From Cephalopachus bancanus (Eukaryota; Chordata; Mammalia; Primates; Tarsiidae): a stretch of DNA of 64,000 nt. The notes beneath the pieces were generated by a model that was given only the letters and a program-made list of their open reading frames with translations, was not told where the DNA came from and did no database searches. Position numbers and translations under genes: made by a program. The DNA lies in contig JAPVLO010000007.1 in NCBI GenBank assembly GCA_027257055.1, positions 8,928,001 through 8,992,000 of the forward strand, in the 5' to 3' direction. Of this stretch, positions 49,631-60,750 are shown in pieces. Positions within the stretch are counted from its first letter, which is position 1; each line of letters starts with the position of its first letter.

Positions 49631-49751
49631 CTTCATTTCCAAACAGGGAAGGTAGCCCTGGTGGGCTCTGGTGGCCCTTGGCCTCTGGAGAGTGGGTCAG
49701 CAAAGTCAGCCTAGACAGTATGTCCCAAATATCAATCAAAATTAGTAATAG

Positions 49752-50042
49752 GCTGGGTGCAGTGGCTCACACCTGTAATCCTAACACTTTAGGAGGCGGA
49801 GGTGAGAGGATTGCCTGAGCCCAGGGGTTTGAGACCAGTATGAGCAACATGGCAGGACCTCGTCTCTACAATAAATCAAAAAATTATCCAGGTGTGGTGG
49901 CACATGCCTGTAGTTCCAGCTACTTGGAAGGCTGAGGTAGAAGGATCACCTGAGCCCAGCAAGTCAAGGCTGCAGTGGCCATGAGTGTGCTATTGCACTC
50001 CAGCCTGGTGACAGAGTAAGACTCCAACTCAAAAAAAAATTA
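49752..50042 (+). mobile_element. Alu SINE of the younger family
   Basis: It starts ggctgggtgcagtggctcac and has ctctacaataaatcaaaaaa and gactccaactc before an A tail at 50031-50039. Confidence 0.9.
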
Positions 50043-50044
50043 AT

Positions 50045-50310
50045 AATAGCTGTATTCATAAGCTAATGCTGTGTAACAAACCACCTCCAATCTTAATGTC
50101 TTCAGAGAACAAACATTCATCCTGTCTCACAAGCCTATGGGTCATAGGGCAGGTCCGCCGATCTGAGCCAGCTCATCTGATCTGAGCTAGGCTCACTCCA
50201 GCATCTGTGAGCAGCCTCTGGGATGCCTGGGTGTTGGCTGGTCTGGGGTGGGCTCTGCTGGAATGTTTGTCTCTGTTTCATGTGGTCTCTCATCCTCCAG
50301 GAGGCTATTC
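50045..50310 (-). mobile_element. possible MaLR LTR fragment, antisense
   Basis: The phrase taatgctgtgtaacaaaccacc followed by caaacattcatcctgtctcac resembles an inverted MLT1-type LTR. The remainder is too diverged to be sure. Confidence 0.4.
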
Positions 50311-50560
50311 AAATGGTTGTTGGGCAAGGGTCTCAGACAGGAGAGGTGCATAAGCCCTCTTGAAGTCTAGACTCAGACCTGGTACATTCCATCAGCCAAA
50401 GCAAGTCCCAGGCCAGCTCAGGTTCAAGGTCAGGGGAAATGGGCTCCAGCTCTTGATGGGGGAGTTCCAGGTGTGTTACAGAGGAGACAGGCATGTGAGG
50501 GGTGAAGAGTTGGAGCCAGTTTTGCAGTCTTCCTGCCACAAGAACACATTCTTTCTTCCC

Positions 50561-50851
50561 TTTTTTTTTTGAGTTGGAGTCTCACTCTGTTACCCAGACT
50601 GGTGTGCAGTGGCATGCTTCCGGCCACTGCAGTCTCAACCTGCTGGGCTCCAGTGATCCTTCCACCTCAGCCTTCCAAGTAGTTGGAACTACAGGCATGT
50701 GCTACCACACCAGGCTAAGTTTTTTGATTTATTGTAGAGACAAGATCTTGCCAAGTTGCCCTGGTGGGTCTCGAACCCGCAGGCTCAGGCAATCCACTCG
50801 CCTCAGCCTCCCAAAGTGCTGGGATTACAGGCTGAGCCACCGAGCCCTGCA
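50561..50851 (-). mobile_element. Alu SINE of the younger family, antisense
   Basis: A T run, then gagttggagtctcactctgtt, ending gagccctgcag. It carries ctcgaacccgcaggc. Confidence 0.92.
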
Positions 50852-50924
50852 GCACATGCTTTCTATGTGTCCGATGTTGTCCTAGCACTTCGGACACACA
50901 ATGAGCTCATTGTCCCCAACAGTG

Positions 50925-51260
50925 ACTCAGAGAAACAGTGTTAGTATCACCCATATTTGCAGATGAGGAATTCTGTCCCTCAGGCAGTAAATGGCAGAGC
51001 TGTGGTCTGAATGCAGGAGATGCTCTTAACCCCTCTAGCCCCCCAGTTCCTTGACAGCTGACTCAAGACAGGCATCGCACAGAGCACTTTACATGTCATA
51101 ACAATGAGTTCCCACTCCTTTTAAGGCAGGGATGGCCAGGATCTCCATTTTATAGATGAAGAAGCTGAGACTTGGGGGAGGAGGTAGGACTCATGCATGC
51201 TCAAGTGAGACAGAGTCCGAACAGAAACCCAGGGCTGCCTAACCCTCAAGTCTGAACTGT
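50925..51260. mobile_element. two MIR-like fragments
   Basis: The phrases tttgcagatgaggaattctg with gtaaatggcagagctgtggt, and tccattttatagatgaagaagctgag, are MIR core sequence. Confidence 0.6.
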
Positions 51261-51399
51261 CATTGCCACACCCCAGAGTCTCCTAGCCACACAGATGTGG
51301 GTTCCAGCCCTGCCTTGTCCACAGCCAGCTGGGTGCCTTCTGGAGACACTCTGAGTCATGACTTCCTCCCAGGGAGCAGGTGTGGTGGGCGATGCCAGG

Positions 51400-52615
51400 T
51401 GTATTACAGTGTATACTCATGGGTTCTTTGACTTGACCCTGAAATGATTTTCAGAGTGACCAGCAAAGTTTTAGAACAGAGTTTATTGATGAAAGAAAAG
51501 AGGGAAAAAGAGAGATTCGTGCCAGAAAGACCTTACACAGGAAAGTCTCTTGAAAAGAAAGACTTCACTTTTGTTCTTAACTAAAGAGCTGAATATATTT
51601 TCACAATAATCAATATGCTAAAGAGGGTGGGGCACAGGAAGCCACTATGAAGAGATTGCCATCTTTCCACCTCTGATGGGAGGAGAGGTGGTCTTTTTTC
51701 TGCAACATATACTCTGCCTTTGTAGGAGACTTGCTAGACTTCCTAATACACATGTTCATGAGATAAAGGGGGTCATACTATCGTTTCTATGACTTTGATT
51801 CCCAGTTTGGAACCACCTTGATGGTGTTTTCCTTTGGTGATCTGATGGGTGGGGTGGACTGGGAGTCCACACTGAGTTCACATCCCAGACCACAGGGTCA
51901 TTAGCCTCCCAACAGGATGTCTGGATGCTATCTTATAAAAAAAAACTGAAAACTTTCTATAAGGATTCTATCTATGCCTAACCTATACCTACTGCCCTGC
52001 CTCAGTGGGTAACACCTGCCCTGTGGTTCTTTCTGAGAGCTCCACACAGGTCCGTGGGATGAGGCTCCTTGTCACATTTTACATTTTTGTCAACATGAGC
52101 CAGCAGTTCCCAAGCTACGGTGCCCTGACCTGCCCCTCCCAAGGCTGCAGTCCAGTCCTCAGAGGCAACAGCTGCATCTCATGCCTCCTCCTCAGAGACC
52201 TACCACCACATTGCAAAAGAACAGCCTTCCTCCTCTTGTCTGTGTTTATCGAGTTTGAGACATAAGCCACTGACTTCCTGCTCAGGTAGATAAGGATTTA
52301 GCACCTGGGCACAACTCAGCCTCCTGGCCCCCTCCTTTCCGACACAGAAATAGTCTTTTTATGGTTGTCCTTGTGACTTAACATTAGTAAAGGAAACCAG
52401 ACATATTTCACCCCAAAATACACCCCATCTGACATATTTTAGGTGACCATCCACAGAGCCTGTAAACACAAGACCGGCCCCAAAAGCCGTCCTCAGCGGG
52501 GAAGGCTGTCCTCCGCAGAGGAAATGAAGGGAAGTAAACAACAGATGTGAGCAGGCTTGCTCTGAGGCCCCAGTGTCAGGATCCAGGAAAGATTAACTGA
52601 GTCTGACAACTCTAA
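51400..52615 (-). mobile_element. possible endogenous retroviral LTR region, antisense
   Basis: On the minus strand an AATAAA (near 51484) is followed by sequence like a U5 region ending near 51400, and further phrases upstream look LTR-like. No internal viral gene is seen. The family is not fixed and the limits are approximate. Confidence 0.35.
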
Positions 52616-53237
52616 AACTCCAGCAGAGATGCATTTGCCACCAGTCCTGACCATTCTTTCGGAGGGCAGCTCCCTGGGAGGTTTCACCTGCAAAAGGAGC
52701 CCAGCTCTGCTCTGTGCTGGTCCTCCCCGTCCTCCCTCCTTCCCACACCTCTCTTGTCACACCCCAGGCCCCTCTCTCTTCTGCAGCCTCAGGGTGACAC
52801 CAAAGCTTCAACCACCTGTCCACCTCTTTGAGTGTTTGTATTTTGTATGACACATGTGCATCTAACAAATTTGCATTCCTTTTTTTCCCAATTAATCTGT
52901 CAATGATCTGTTTTATGGGCTCAAATGATCAAAACTTTAGAAAGATGTGCACTTCCCCACATTATCTCAACTCTGTTTCTTGTTCCACATTTGGGGACAG
53001 CATCTCTGGACTTCCATACTGCAGTCAAGGATCCTGAGCCCACCCTGGCCTCCCATTCACCACCTCCTCTGTCCTCTTCACTTCTGCATCCAACTTTTCA
53101 AGACGACTGAAATCGTCTGGGCTGTATCTGTGAGTTGTTCCTAAAACTGAAATTCTGTTAGTGGCAATTACATTGTTGCAGTCATGCTGATATTCTTCAT
53201 TGCATCGCAAAGCCCCAGTAATACAAATAACAAACTT
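52616..53237. other. intergenic, nothing recognised
   Basis: No repeat family or exon is recognised. Short open frames only. Confidence 0.45.
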
Positions 53238-53517
53238 TTGCTATTATTATTATTATTTTTTCTTCATTATTATTTGAGCCAGAGTCTCACTTTGTTGCCA
53301 GGCTGGAATGCAGTGGTGTGATCATAGCTCACTACAGTCTTGAACTCCTGGGTTCAAATGATCCAAGTAGCTGGGACTACAAGCATACGCCACCACACTC
53401 GGCTTATCATTTTGTGTGGGGGGGGGGCGTGTGGAGATGGGGGTCTCAGTGATCTTCCTGCCTCAGTCTCCCAAAGTGCTGGGGTTACAGGCATGAGCCA
53501 CTGTGCCTGGCCAGATT
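53238..53517 (-). mobile_element. AluJ-like SINE, antisense, beside a (TTA)n tract
   Basis: The (TTA)n and T-rich tract at 53240-53275 is the old tail. The element runs to actgtgcctggcc and contains a run of ten G near 53420. Confidence 0.83.
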
Positions 53518-53534
53518 TTTGCTATTATTTTTAT

Positions 53535-53928
53535 GACAGTGCTATGAGCTGAATTGTGTCCTCCTCAAATTCATATATTAATCCCCAAACTCCAATAAGA
53601 TGTATTTGGAGATGGGGCCTATGGCAGGTAATTAGGTTTAGATGAGGTCATGAGAGTGGGTGGGGGCTTCATGATGGAATAAGTGTTCTTGAAGCAGAGG
53701 CAGTAGAGAGCTTAGTCTCTTGCTCTCTTTCTCTGCCATATGAGAACATGGCAAGCAGGTGATCATCTGCAAGCCAAGAAGAGAGTCCTCACCAGAATCC
53801 AACCATGCTGGCACCCTGATCTTGGATTTCTAGACTCCAGAACTGTGAGAAAATACATTTCTATTGTTTAAGCCACTCAGGTTATGGTGTTTTGTTATGA
53901 CAGCTGGAGATAACTAAGAAACAAAGGT
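53535..53928 (+). mobile_element. MaLR (MLT1-type) LTR
   Basis: The start ctatgagctgaattgtgtcc, then ggagatggggcctatggcag, ctccagaactgtgagaaaat and taagccactcaggttatgg, appear in the order of a sense MaLR LTR ending near aactaagaaa. A solitary LTR. Confidence 0.75.
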
Positions 53929-54029
53929 TATCCATGATTCTGATAGAAAGAAACAAATATGGAATACAAGTCACATATGTATCTCTGAGAGATAATGTAT
54001 ACTGTCTGTAGGCCTTTTTCTGTGTTATA

Positions 54030-54315
54030 CATAATAACATATATATTTTAATGGAATCATGCTGTAGCCTTACAAACATTTTTTCCTAATATTGTGTGAA
54101 CACCACTCCATATCAGTAAATACCATTCTATATCCCATGTTTCATAGCTTCAGAGAATTTTATTATATGGATTTCCTAATTTATTTAACTGATCCCTTTT
54201 GGTTGGAAATCCAGGTTGCTTGTACCTCCTTCACCTTTATAAAAAATCCTGTGATGAATAGATCATGCATACATCTTTGAATGCAGGTAATATTATCTCC
54301 TTAGGATAAAAGAGA
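54030..54315 (-). mobile_element. possible old LINE fragment, antisense
   Basis: Phrases like tttaatggaatcatgctgtag and gaaatccaggttgcttgtac recall an inverted L1 3' UTR. Diverged. Confidence 0.45.
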
Positions 54316-54367
54316 AAAACTCCTAATATTAATGTCACTACACAACACATAGTGAGTGGCCCATCAC

Positions 54368-54456
54368 CGAGGGTGAACAAGCAGAGGCCACATGCCACCC
54401 TTGTGACAGAGGCCACATGCCACCCTTGTGAACAAGCAGAGGCCACATGCCACCCT
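54368..54456 (+). repeat. short triplication, about 30 bp units
   Basis: Three near-identical copies of gcagaggccacatgccaccc, separated by ttgtga-type spacers. Confidence 0.85.
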
Positions 54457-54599
54457 GAACTGACTGTACCCGCCCCAAAATCCATTCCATCTCTAGATGG
54501 TCACCCAGGGATCTTGGACCAGTTAATCCAATACTTCGATCTTCTGTCTGATAAAGTACTAAAAATTGAAGTTTATGTATCTGCTAATTCTTTTTATGA

Positions 54600-55145
54600 G
54601 TGACCCAAACCTGAGACTGGCTTTAGGCGGAAAGGGAGTTACTGACGCATATCACTGGAAAGCAACAGGCGAGAGCTAGAACATATCCCACCACCTCAGA
54701 CACACACACGGTGATGTTAGGGAGGTGCCTGCCTCCACCAGCAAACTGCTGCTCTCTCCACTGGTTTCTGTCTCAGACAGACGCTCCTCTCCTGGTGCTG
54801 TCTTGTCTTCAAGTTCATTTCCTTACGCCGCTAAAGTCAGTCGGAAGGAATCCGTTCCCAGTCCTTCCAGGAGAAGTCTCAGGACTGCCTCTCATTGGCT
54901 CGGTGGAGGTCACGTGCCCATACCCGAACCAATCACTGCAGACACCAGAATAGAACGCTCTGATTGGCCGAGTGTGAGGCACATCGCTGCCCTGAACCTT
55001 GGGGTAGTCGGCCTCCTCCCATCCACGTGGTTTGAGAAGGGGGACGGAGGTTTCTCCAAACTGGGGTGACTTACCAGAAGAAGGGGTTAGGTGCTAGGCA
55101 ACTTGAAACAGCAGATTCGACTACACTGGACAAGCAGATGCTTTC
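54600..55145 (+). mobile_element. old interspersed repeat with three CCAAT motifs
   Basis: The phrases ctcattggctcggtggagg, aaccaatcactgcag and ctctgattggccgag, then ccagaagaaggggttagg, resemble a common mammalian repeat I have seen many copies of but cannot name. CCAAT boxes lie 34-35 bp apart (54894, 54929, 54963), with CACGTG at 54911. Confidence 0.45.
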
Positions 55146-55589
55146 ATCTTGGAAAATAAGAGGTTTCTATAACGCGGGCAACGCTGGACAATGCAGCTGC
55201 CTCCACGCGGGCTGGGGAAGGCAACTGCGCCTGAACCAGCCCTTCGTTTCTGATGACTCCAAGTTGGTTTGAAGTTGATATTTGTTGAAATTAGCTCCGC
55301 ATGTGTGTGTCTGGCTTCCTGTCTCAGCCCCAGGCCTAGACGGAACGTTCGCGGGGAAGAACGTGTGAGGCAGCGAGTGAGACAGAACATAAGGGAGACC
55401 GCGCCAGATACTCTCGCATCCTCCTTAGCGCCTCGTGCCGTTGTTCTGAAGGCGAAGAACTGCTTCTAAAAATAAACCCAAATATTATAAAAGCTTCACG
55501 ATCCTCTTGGAAAAAACGATCAGCTGAATGTGCAAATACATTTTAAAACAAAACACACCACGGTGTGCCTGCCTGGGTAGGGCATGCTT

Positions 55590-55690
55590 TGGTCCATCCC
55601 TCTCCCCTCTCCCCGCCTTTTCCTTCTCCCCCACTGCCCTTCCCACTCTCCTCCCCCCACTCTCTCCCCTTTCCCCTTCCCTGCCTGTTT
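55590..55690 (+). repeat. pyrimidine-rich tract
   Basis: About 100 bases almost entirely C and T (ctctcccctctccccgcc and similar). Confidence 0.8.
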
Positions 55691-55964
55691 CATAACCCTG
55701 AGAGCAGAGGGGCTGAAATCATGATACTCAACTTATTGAAAGGCTTTTATTGAGCTCAAAATAATTTGTCTCTAACAGCATCTAACTTGATTGAGCGAGC
55801 AAGTTTGAACATGAATGCTTAAGTCAGACTCCTGCCTGTCCTCCACTGGAGTCGGCAAAGACCAAGGAAACAGCCAGTCCTGAGGTCGGGCCTCCTGCTC
55901 TGTGGGCTTTAGCTCTGGATTCAAACCCTCCCTACAGCTTCTTTCTAGCTGTTCAACCTGGGCC

Positions 55965-56335
55965 TGCTAGTTAACCACTGCTACTGGCCCCGGGTGTGCT
56001 TGTCAACCTTTGTTGCTGGCCTTGGGTTTGCCAGTTAACCACTTCTATTGGACCCTGGCTGTACTAGTTAACTACTGTGAGTGTCCCCGGGTATGCCAAT
56101 TAACTCCCAGGGGCAGCCCCACCAGTGCTAATCACTGCTAGTGGCTCCAGCTATGCTAGTTAACCACCACAGGTGTGATAGTTAATCACTGCAGTGACCC
56201 CAGCTGTGCTAGTTAGCCACTGCTAGTGGTCCTGGCTGTGCTAGTTAACCACCGCAAGTGGCCCTGGGGAATTCCAGCTAACCACTGCAACTAGTCTTGG
56301 GCATGCTAGTTAGCCACTGGAGTTAGTCACTTTAA
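55965..56335 (+). repeat. 32-33 bp minisatellite
   Basis: About eleven diverged units share the phrase tgctagttaaccactgc followed by agtggccctggctg. Copy starts measured at ttaacc or tcaacc are 32-33 bp apart (55971, 56003, 56035, 56068). Confidence 0.85.
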
Positions 56336-56539
56336 GCCTCTGTTCCCAAGAACAGTAACTTGTGCAGAGCACCGCTGCAGGTATCCCCAGTACCCTGCCC
56401 ATGTCCCCTTGACTCTGAATTTCTGTCTGCAGGGCCTAGCTCCTGGCTGAAGGTGCTCATGTCCTGCTGCCTGAGGTGTCCTCTGGCCCCAGCACCTTCT
56501 CTACCAGCTGAGACTCAGGTGCTACATCACCACACCCAG

Positions 56540-56684
56540 ATAGTTTCCAAAAAAATTTTTTTTGTAAAGATGGGGTCTTACTATGTTGCCAAGGCTGATC
56601 TGGAACTCTCAGCCTCCAGTGATCCTCCTTCCTCAACCTCCCAAAGCATTGGGATTATAGGCTGAGTCACTGTGCCTGGCTGTG
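56540..56684 (-). mobile_element. single Alu monomer, antisense
   Basis: It reads caccacacccagatagtttcc to actgtgcctggc; only one monomer is present. Confidence 0.75.
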
Positions 56685-57439
56685 CTGGGGAATCAACATC
56701 CCCCAGGAGTGGCCTCACTAAGTGGTGGATGGGAGTGGGGGAGTCAGTACCCCAGCTCCTGCACCCCTCGGTGGGTCACTCAGGCGTGCTCCACACTGTC
56801 TCCCAGCGTTGTCCAGCAGAATTGAGCTCCAGCTGCCACAGCGGTAACACCCTTGACTCCACCCTTCCCTGCTTGCCTCCATACCCCCCCAGCCTCTCCC
56901 AAGACCACCTCCCATATACCCACCTGCCTTCAACTCTGCCACAGAGCACGCTTCTGGGAGCTCACAGCCTCAGACAAACCAGAAAGCAGCAGTTTTGGAA
57001 GTGAGACCATCAGAGCACCTTGCAGTAATGGGGCTTAGGAACAAGGAGGCATGGCTGGGGGGAGGCTGTGTGCATAGGATCAGTGCAGACACAGCATCAC
57101 CTTGCATATATATATAATTTTTCTTTTGAGAGGTCAGAAAATCTCCCAGAGTGGGAGGGGACTCAAGGGGGTTGCCCTGTTTTTAAAATTTTGATGGTAT
57201 TTTTATTTAACTGATATATCCCAAACACTATTTCAACATGTAATTAACATTTTTAAATGATCGTTAGAGTTTTAAATTTTAGATTTTCTTCTTCCAACTT
57301 GTCAGCTTTCTTTTTTTTCTTTTATTTTTTCTTTTAAAGATATGGGGTACAATTCAGGGTTAGGTACATAAGTGGTCATCGCACAGGTAAAGTTTGGGTA
57401 CCCTTACTGATGTCATGTGTCCCCCCCTCCCTGGTAATG

Positions 57440-57680
57440 ACAACTTGTTAGCTTTCTATGCCTCTGGGTGCCTGGCGAAGTGTTCTGCTTCCATGGGTGT
57501 ATCCAGAGAAACCTCGGAGAATGATTAGACGGCGACTCCTTGTCCTGCCAGGCCTCATACACCTGCTGGGCAGCAGTGTTGTCCAGCGCGGACAGTGCCT
57601 CTTCCCATCTCTGCAGAATTGTGACAGCAGATTTGTCCCTAGTTGCATTAATAACTGCCAAGCGCTTGGATTCTGGAGTC
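57440..57680 (-). other. coding-like minus-strand segment, origin unknown
   Basis: A minus-strand frame reads AVINATRDKSAVTILQRWEE and SALDNTAAQQVYEAWQDKES with little low complexity. It looks like a decayed exon or retrocopy piece. I do not recognise the protein and it may be chance. Confidence 0.25.
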
Positions 57681-57699
57681 TGGTAGCAATTCCATCTTC

Positions 57700-57780
57700 A
57701 TCACTCACGAGCCTGTGACCTTGACCAGTTCACTTCGTGATCTCTCCATGCCTCAGTCTTCTCATCTGTAAATTGCAGAT
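57700..57780 (-). mobile_element. MIR fragment
   Basis: The phrase tgcctcagtcttctcatctgtaa is the inverted MIR core. Confidence 0.55.
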
Positions 57781-57786
57781 TTCCAG

Positions 57787-57996
57787 CCTGAGCAGAGTGA
57801 GACCTCGTCTCTACAGAAAGCAAACAAAATTAGCCTGGTGTGGTGGCATGTGCCTGCAGTCCCAACTACTCAGGAAGCTGGTGCAGGAGGATTGTTGGAG
57901 CCCAGGAGTTGGTGGCTGTGGTGAGCTGTGATGGTGCCACCGGGCTCGAGCCTGGGCAACAGATTGAGACCCTGGCTCAAAAAAAAAAAAAAAAGA
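57787..57996 (+). mobile_element. Alu SINE, 5' truncated
   Basis: It begins gcctgagcagagtgagacctc within the left arm and ends in a 16-base A tail. Confidence 0.83.
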
Positions 57997-58677
57997 AAAG
58001 AAAAACCCACAATGTCAGATTGCCTCAAGAATCCAGTGAAACAATGCTAAGCTCTGGAAATCAGGTTAATAGGAAGCTCTAAACACATGTGAGTTGCAGT
58101 CCAGTTGCCGAACCTTTCAGGGAACATGTTTGTGTCGAACTTCCAAGTAGGACACCCATCTTAAATGGAAAGAAGTCACACATTTATATGTAAAAGCAGC
58201 TCCTCTTGTCTTCTGTCCCGCACTCAGCAGCACGCCCCCCAGCCCTCAATCCTGGAATGTGGGAGACCCTGTGCCCTGACGGGAGGGTCCATTTCCCCAT
58301 CTTACCTCCTCGGTGTAGAAGCCCTGAGTCTCAGGTCATGCATGCTTCAAGTGTCTCTGAAAACATCTGAACCCCTAAAATATGCAGGGGAAAAAACCCC
58401 ACTGCAAAATCAGAAGCAGTATATGTTTAATTAAGCGTCAGAAAACCTAACCTTATGGCAAGTTTATTCATTGTTCCGTTTAGTTGTCATAAAAAGTTCA
58501 TTATATTTCATTATATCTGAGAAGAATTTATAGGTGAAATCTTTTCATTTTTGAAGAATACCCAAGAATAACACTTGGTAGAGAAATTGTGACCAGTTGT
58601 AATTAAATGAAATTCTTGTAGGTAAATAATTTAGGGAGTAAAATTAAAAAACCTCTTTTGATTATAAAAATAAAAAT

Positions 58678-58978
58678 TAGCCGGGCTCAGTGGCTCAGCC
58701 TGTAATCCCGTGCCTTTGGGAGGCTGAGGTGAGTGGACTGCCTGAGCCTGCGGGTTCGAGACCCGCCTGGGCAGCGAGACCTCATCTCTACAATAAATTA
58801 AAAAATCAGCCGTGTGTGGTAACGCATGCCTGTAATTCCGGCTACTTGGAAGGCTGAGACGGAAGGATCACTGGAGCCCAGCAGATCGAGGCTGCGGTGG
58901 CCGGGAGCGGCCACTGCACTCCAGTCTGGGCGACAGAGTGAGACTCCAACTCAAAAAATAAAAATAAAAAATAAAAAA
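58678..58978 (+). mobile_element. Alu SINE of the younger family, first of a tandem pair
   Basis: A full dimer from gccgggctcagtggctcagcc to gagactccaactc plus an A-rich tail. It carries gcgggttcgagacccgc at 58750-58766 and the right-arm hairpin at 58894-58917. Confidence 0.95.
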
Positions 58979-58979
58979 G

Positions 58980-59298
58980 AGCCGGGTTCGGTGGCTCAGA
59001 CTGTAATCCCACGCCTTTGGGAGGCTGAGGTGAGTGGATTGACTGAGCCCGCGGGTTCGAGACCCGCCTGGGCAGCGAGACCTCATCTCTACAATAAATA
59101 AAAAAATCAGCCAGGCGTGGTAGCGCATGCCTGTAATTCTGGCTACTTGGAAGGCTGAGGTGGAAGGATCGCTGGAGCCCAGCAGGTCGAGGCTGCGGTG
59201 GCCGGGAGCGGCCACTGCACTCCAGTCTGGGTGATAGAGTGAGACTCCAACTCAAAAAAAATAAAATAAAATAAAATAAAATAAAAAAATAAAAATTA
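58980..59298 (+). mobile_element. Alu SINE of the younger family, second of a tandem pair
   Basis: A full dimer directly abutting the tail of the previous copy. It has the same diagnostic bases and an (AAAAT)n tail at 59256-59297. Confidence 0.95.
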
Positions 59299-59324
59299 GA
59301 GGTTGAATTTATTTCCTTTTTTAC

Positions 59325-59600
59325 ATTTTTTTTTTATTTTTAGAGATAGGATCTTGCTCTGTTGCCCAGGCTGGAGTGCAGTGGCAACATTATAGCTCAC
59401 CACAGCCTCAAACTCCTGCCTCAGCCTCCCATGTAGCTGGGACTAAAGGCACACACCACCACGCCCAGTTTTTTTTTTTTAATTATCTTTTTTTTTAGAG
59501 ACAGGGTCTTGCTATGTTGCCCAGGCTGGTCTTGAACTCCTGTTCTCAAGTGGTCCTCATGCCCTCACCTTCAAAGTGCTAGGATTACAAGTATAAGGCC
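59325..59600 (-). mobile_element. AluJ-like SINE, antisense
   Basis: It reads from tttttagagataggatcttgctc to gattacaagtataaggcctgg and is more diverged than the tandem pair beside it. Confidence 0.82.
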
Positions 59601-60061
59601 TGGTCTGAATTCACTTCATACAGTCGCTGGGATGTGGGGTTTTCTAAAAGAGCTGGGGAGTGAGGAGGAAGGGGGTGGAAACAGCCCTGCACTGGCCACA
59701 TCCACTCTGCCTTGGACACCCCAGCTACTGAGTGGCCACCTCTCCTAACCCCTTGCCCAATTCCTGTCACCTACTCTCCCAGCAGCCAGCTGGCCTCAGT
59801 TGCAAACCTTTCCCGCCCTTCCTTCTCCTCCTGGGTAAAACCCACATTCCTACCATGGCCCTGGCCCTGCCCACTCCCCTGACCTCATATGCATCTGCCA
59901 GCAGGAGCCATAGGTCCCCCCTCAAGGCTTCTTTACCAGCCAGTGATGATGGGAGTGACAGGGGCCCTGCCTGGGACTTGGCTCGAGCCACCCTGTCCAT
60001 CTCACAACTTGACAGCATGGCCTCTTCTGCCACCAGGGTGGGAAGCAGAGGCAGGAACAAG

Positions 60062-60436
60062 CAATGTGGTTTCGATGTCCCCCCAACACTCATGTAGGGA
60101 TTTAGCTGCCACTGTGATGGGGCGCAGAGGCTGAGCCTTTTGGAGGTGACTGTGTCTCGAGGGCTCGGCCCTCACGGGTGGATGGACACCATTTTTGCTG
60201 GAACAGTTTTGTTATCTGGTGAGTTTGGCCTCTTCCTGCCACTGTTGCATGTACTTGTCCTTCTGTTTCTGCCTCCCACCTTCCACTGAGGAAAGAAGCC
60301 GCAGAAGGGCCTTGCCAGAGGCCAATGCCATGTCCTTGGACTTCCCGGCCCCAGAACCATCACTCAAATCGGCTACTCTTTACACATCGCCCAGCCTGTG
60401 GTATTCCACAATGGCAGTAGAAAACAGACCGAGACA
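60062..60436 (+). mobile_element. MaLR (MST-type) LTR
   Basis: The order gtggtttcgatgtccccccaa, gagggctcggccctcacg, ccttggacttcccggccccag and cccagcctgtggtattccac, ending gaccgagaca, is that of a sense MST/MLT1 LTR. A solitary LTR. Confidence 0.75.
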
Positions 60437-60589
60437 GGGACCTTCCTGCTATGTTCTGCAGGGTCCAGCTTGTGGCCAGATCAAAAGAAGCCCCAGAAAT
60501 GATTTGGTGAGTGACCCGGTGAGTGGGCAAGATGGCTCTGTGGCTCCAGAAGGGGCGGTTGAGGCTCCCATGACGATAACATGGCCAGC

Positions 60590-60750
60590 TCCTGTTTCTC
60601 AAGCATATCCCACGTGCCTAGCACTCCACGAGGACCTGCCAAGGTGTGACCTCATCCAACCTCTGCAACGACCCACGACATAAGCACGCCGATGCTCCCC
60701 TCCTCAAAGTGAGAAAAGGAAGCTCAGAAAAAGCAGTGGTTGACTCAACA
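60590..60750 (+). mobile_element. MIR-like element
   Basis: The phrases cacgtgcctagcactccac, ctcatccaacctctgcaac and gagaaaaggaagctcagaaa are MIR-like. Confidence 0.55.

Noticed and set aside
54890..54970. Three CCAAT motifs 34-35 bp apart with a CACGTG box, resembling an NF-Y promoter.
   Set aside because: The surrounding sequence resembles a common interspersed repeat that carries the same motifs, and no exon or CpG island follows. Without transcription data I do not call a promoter.
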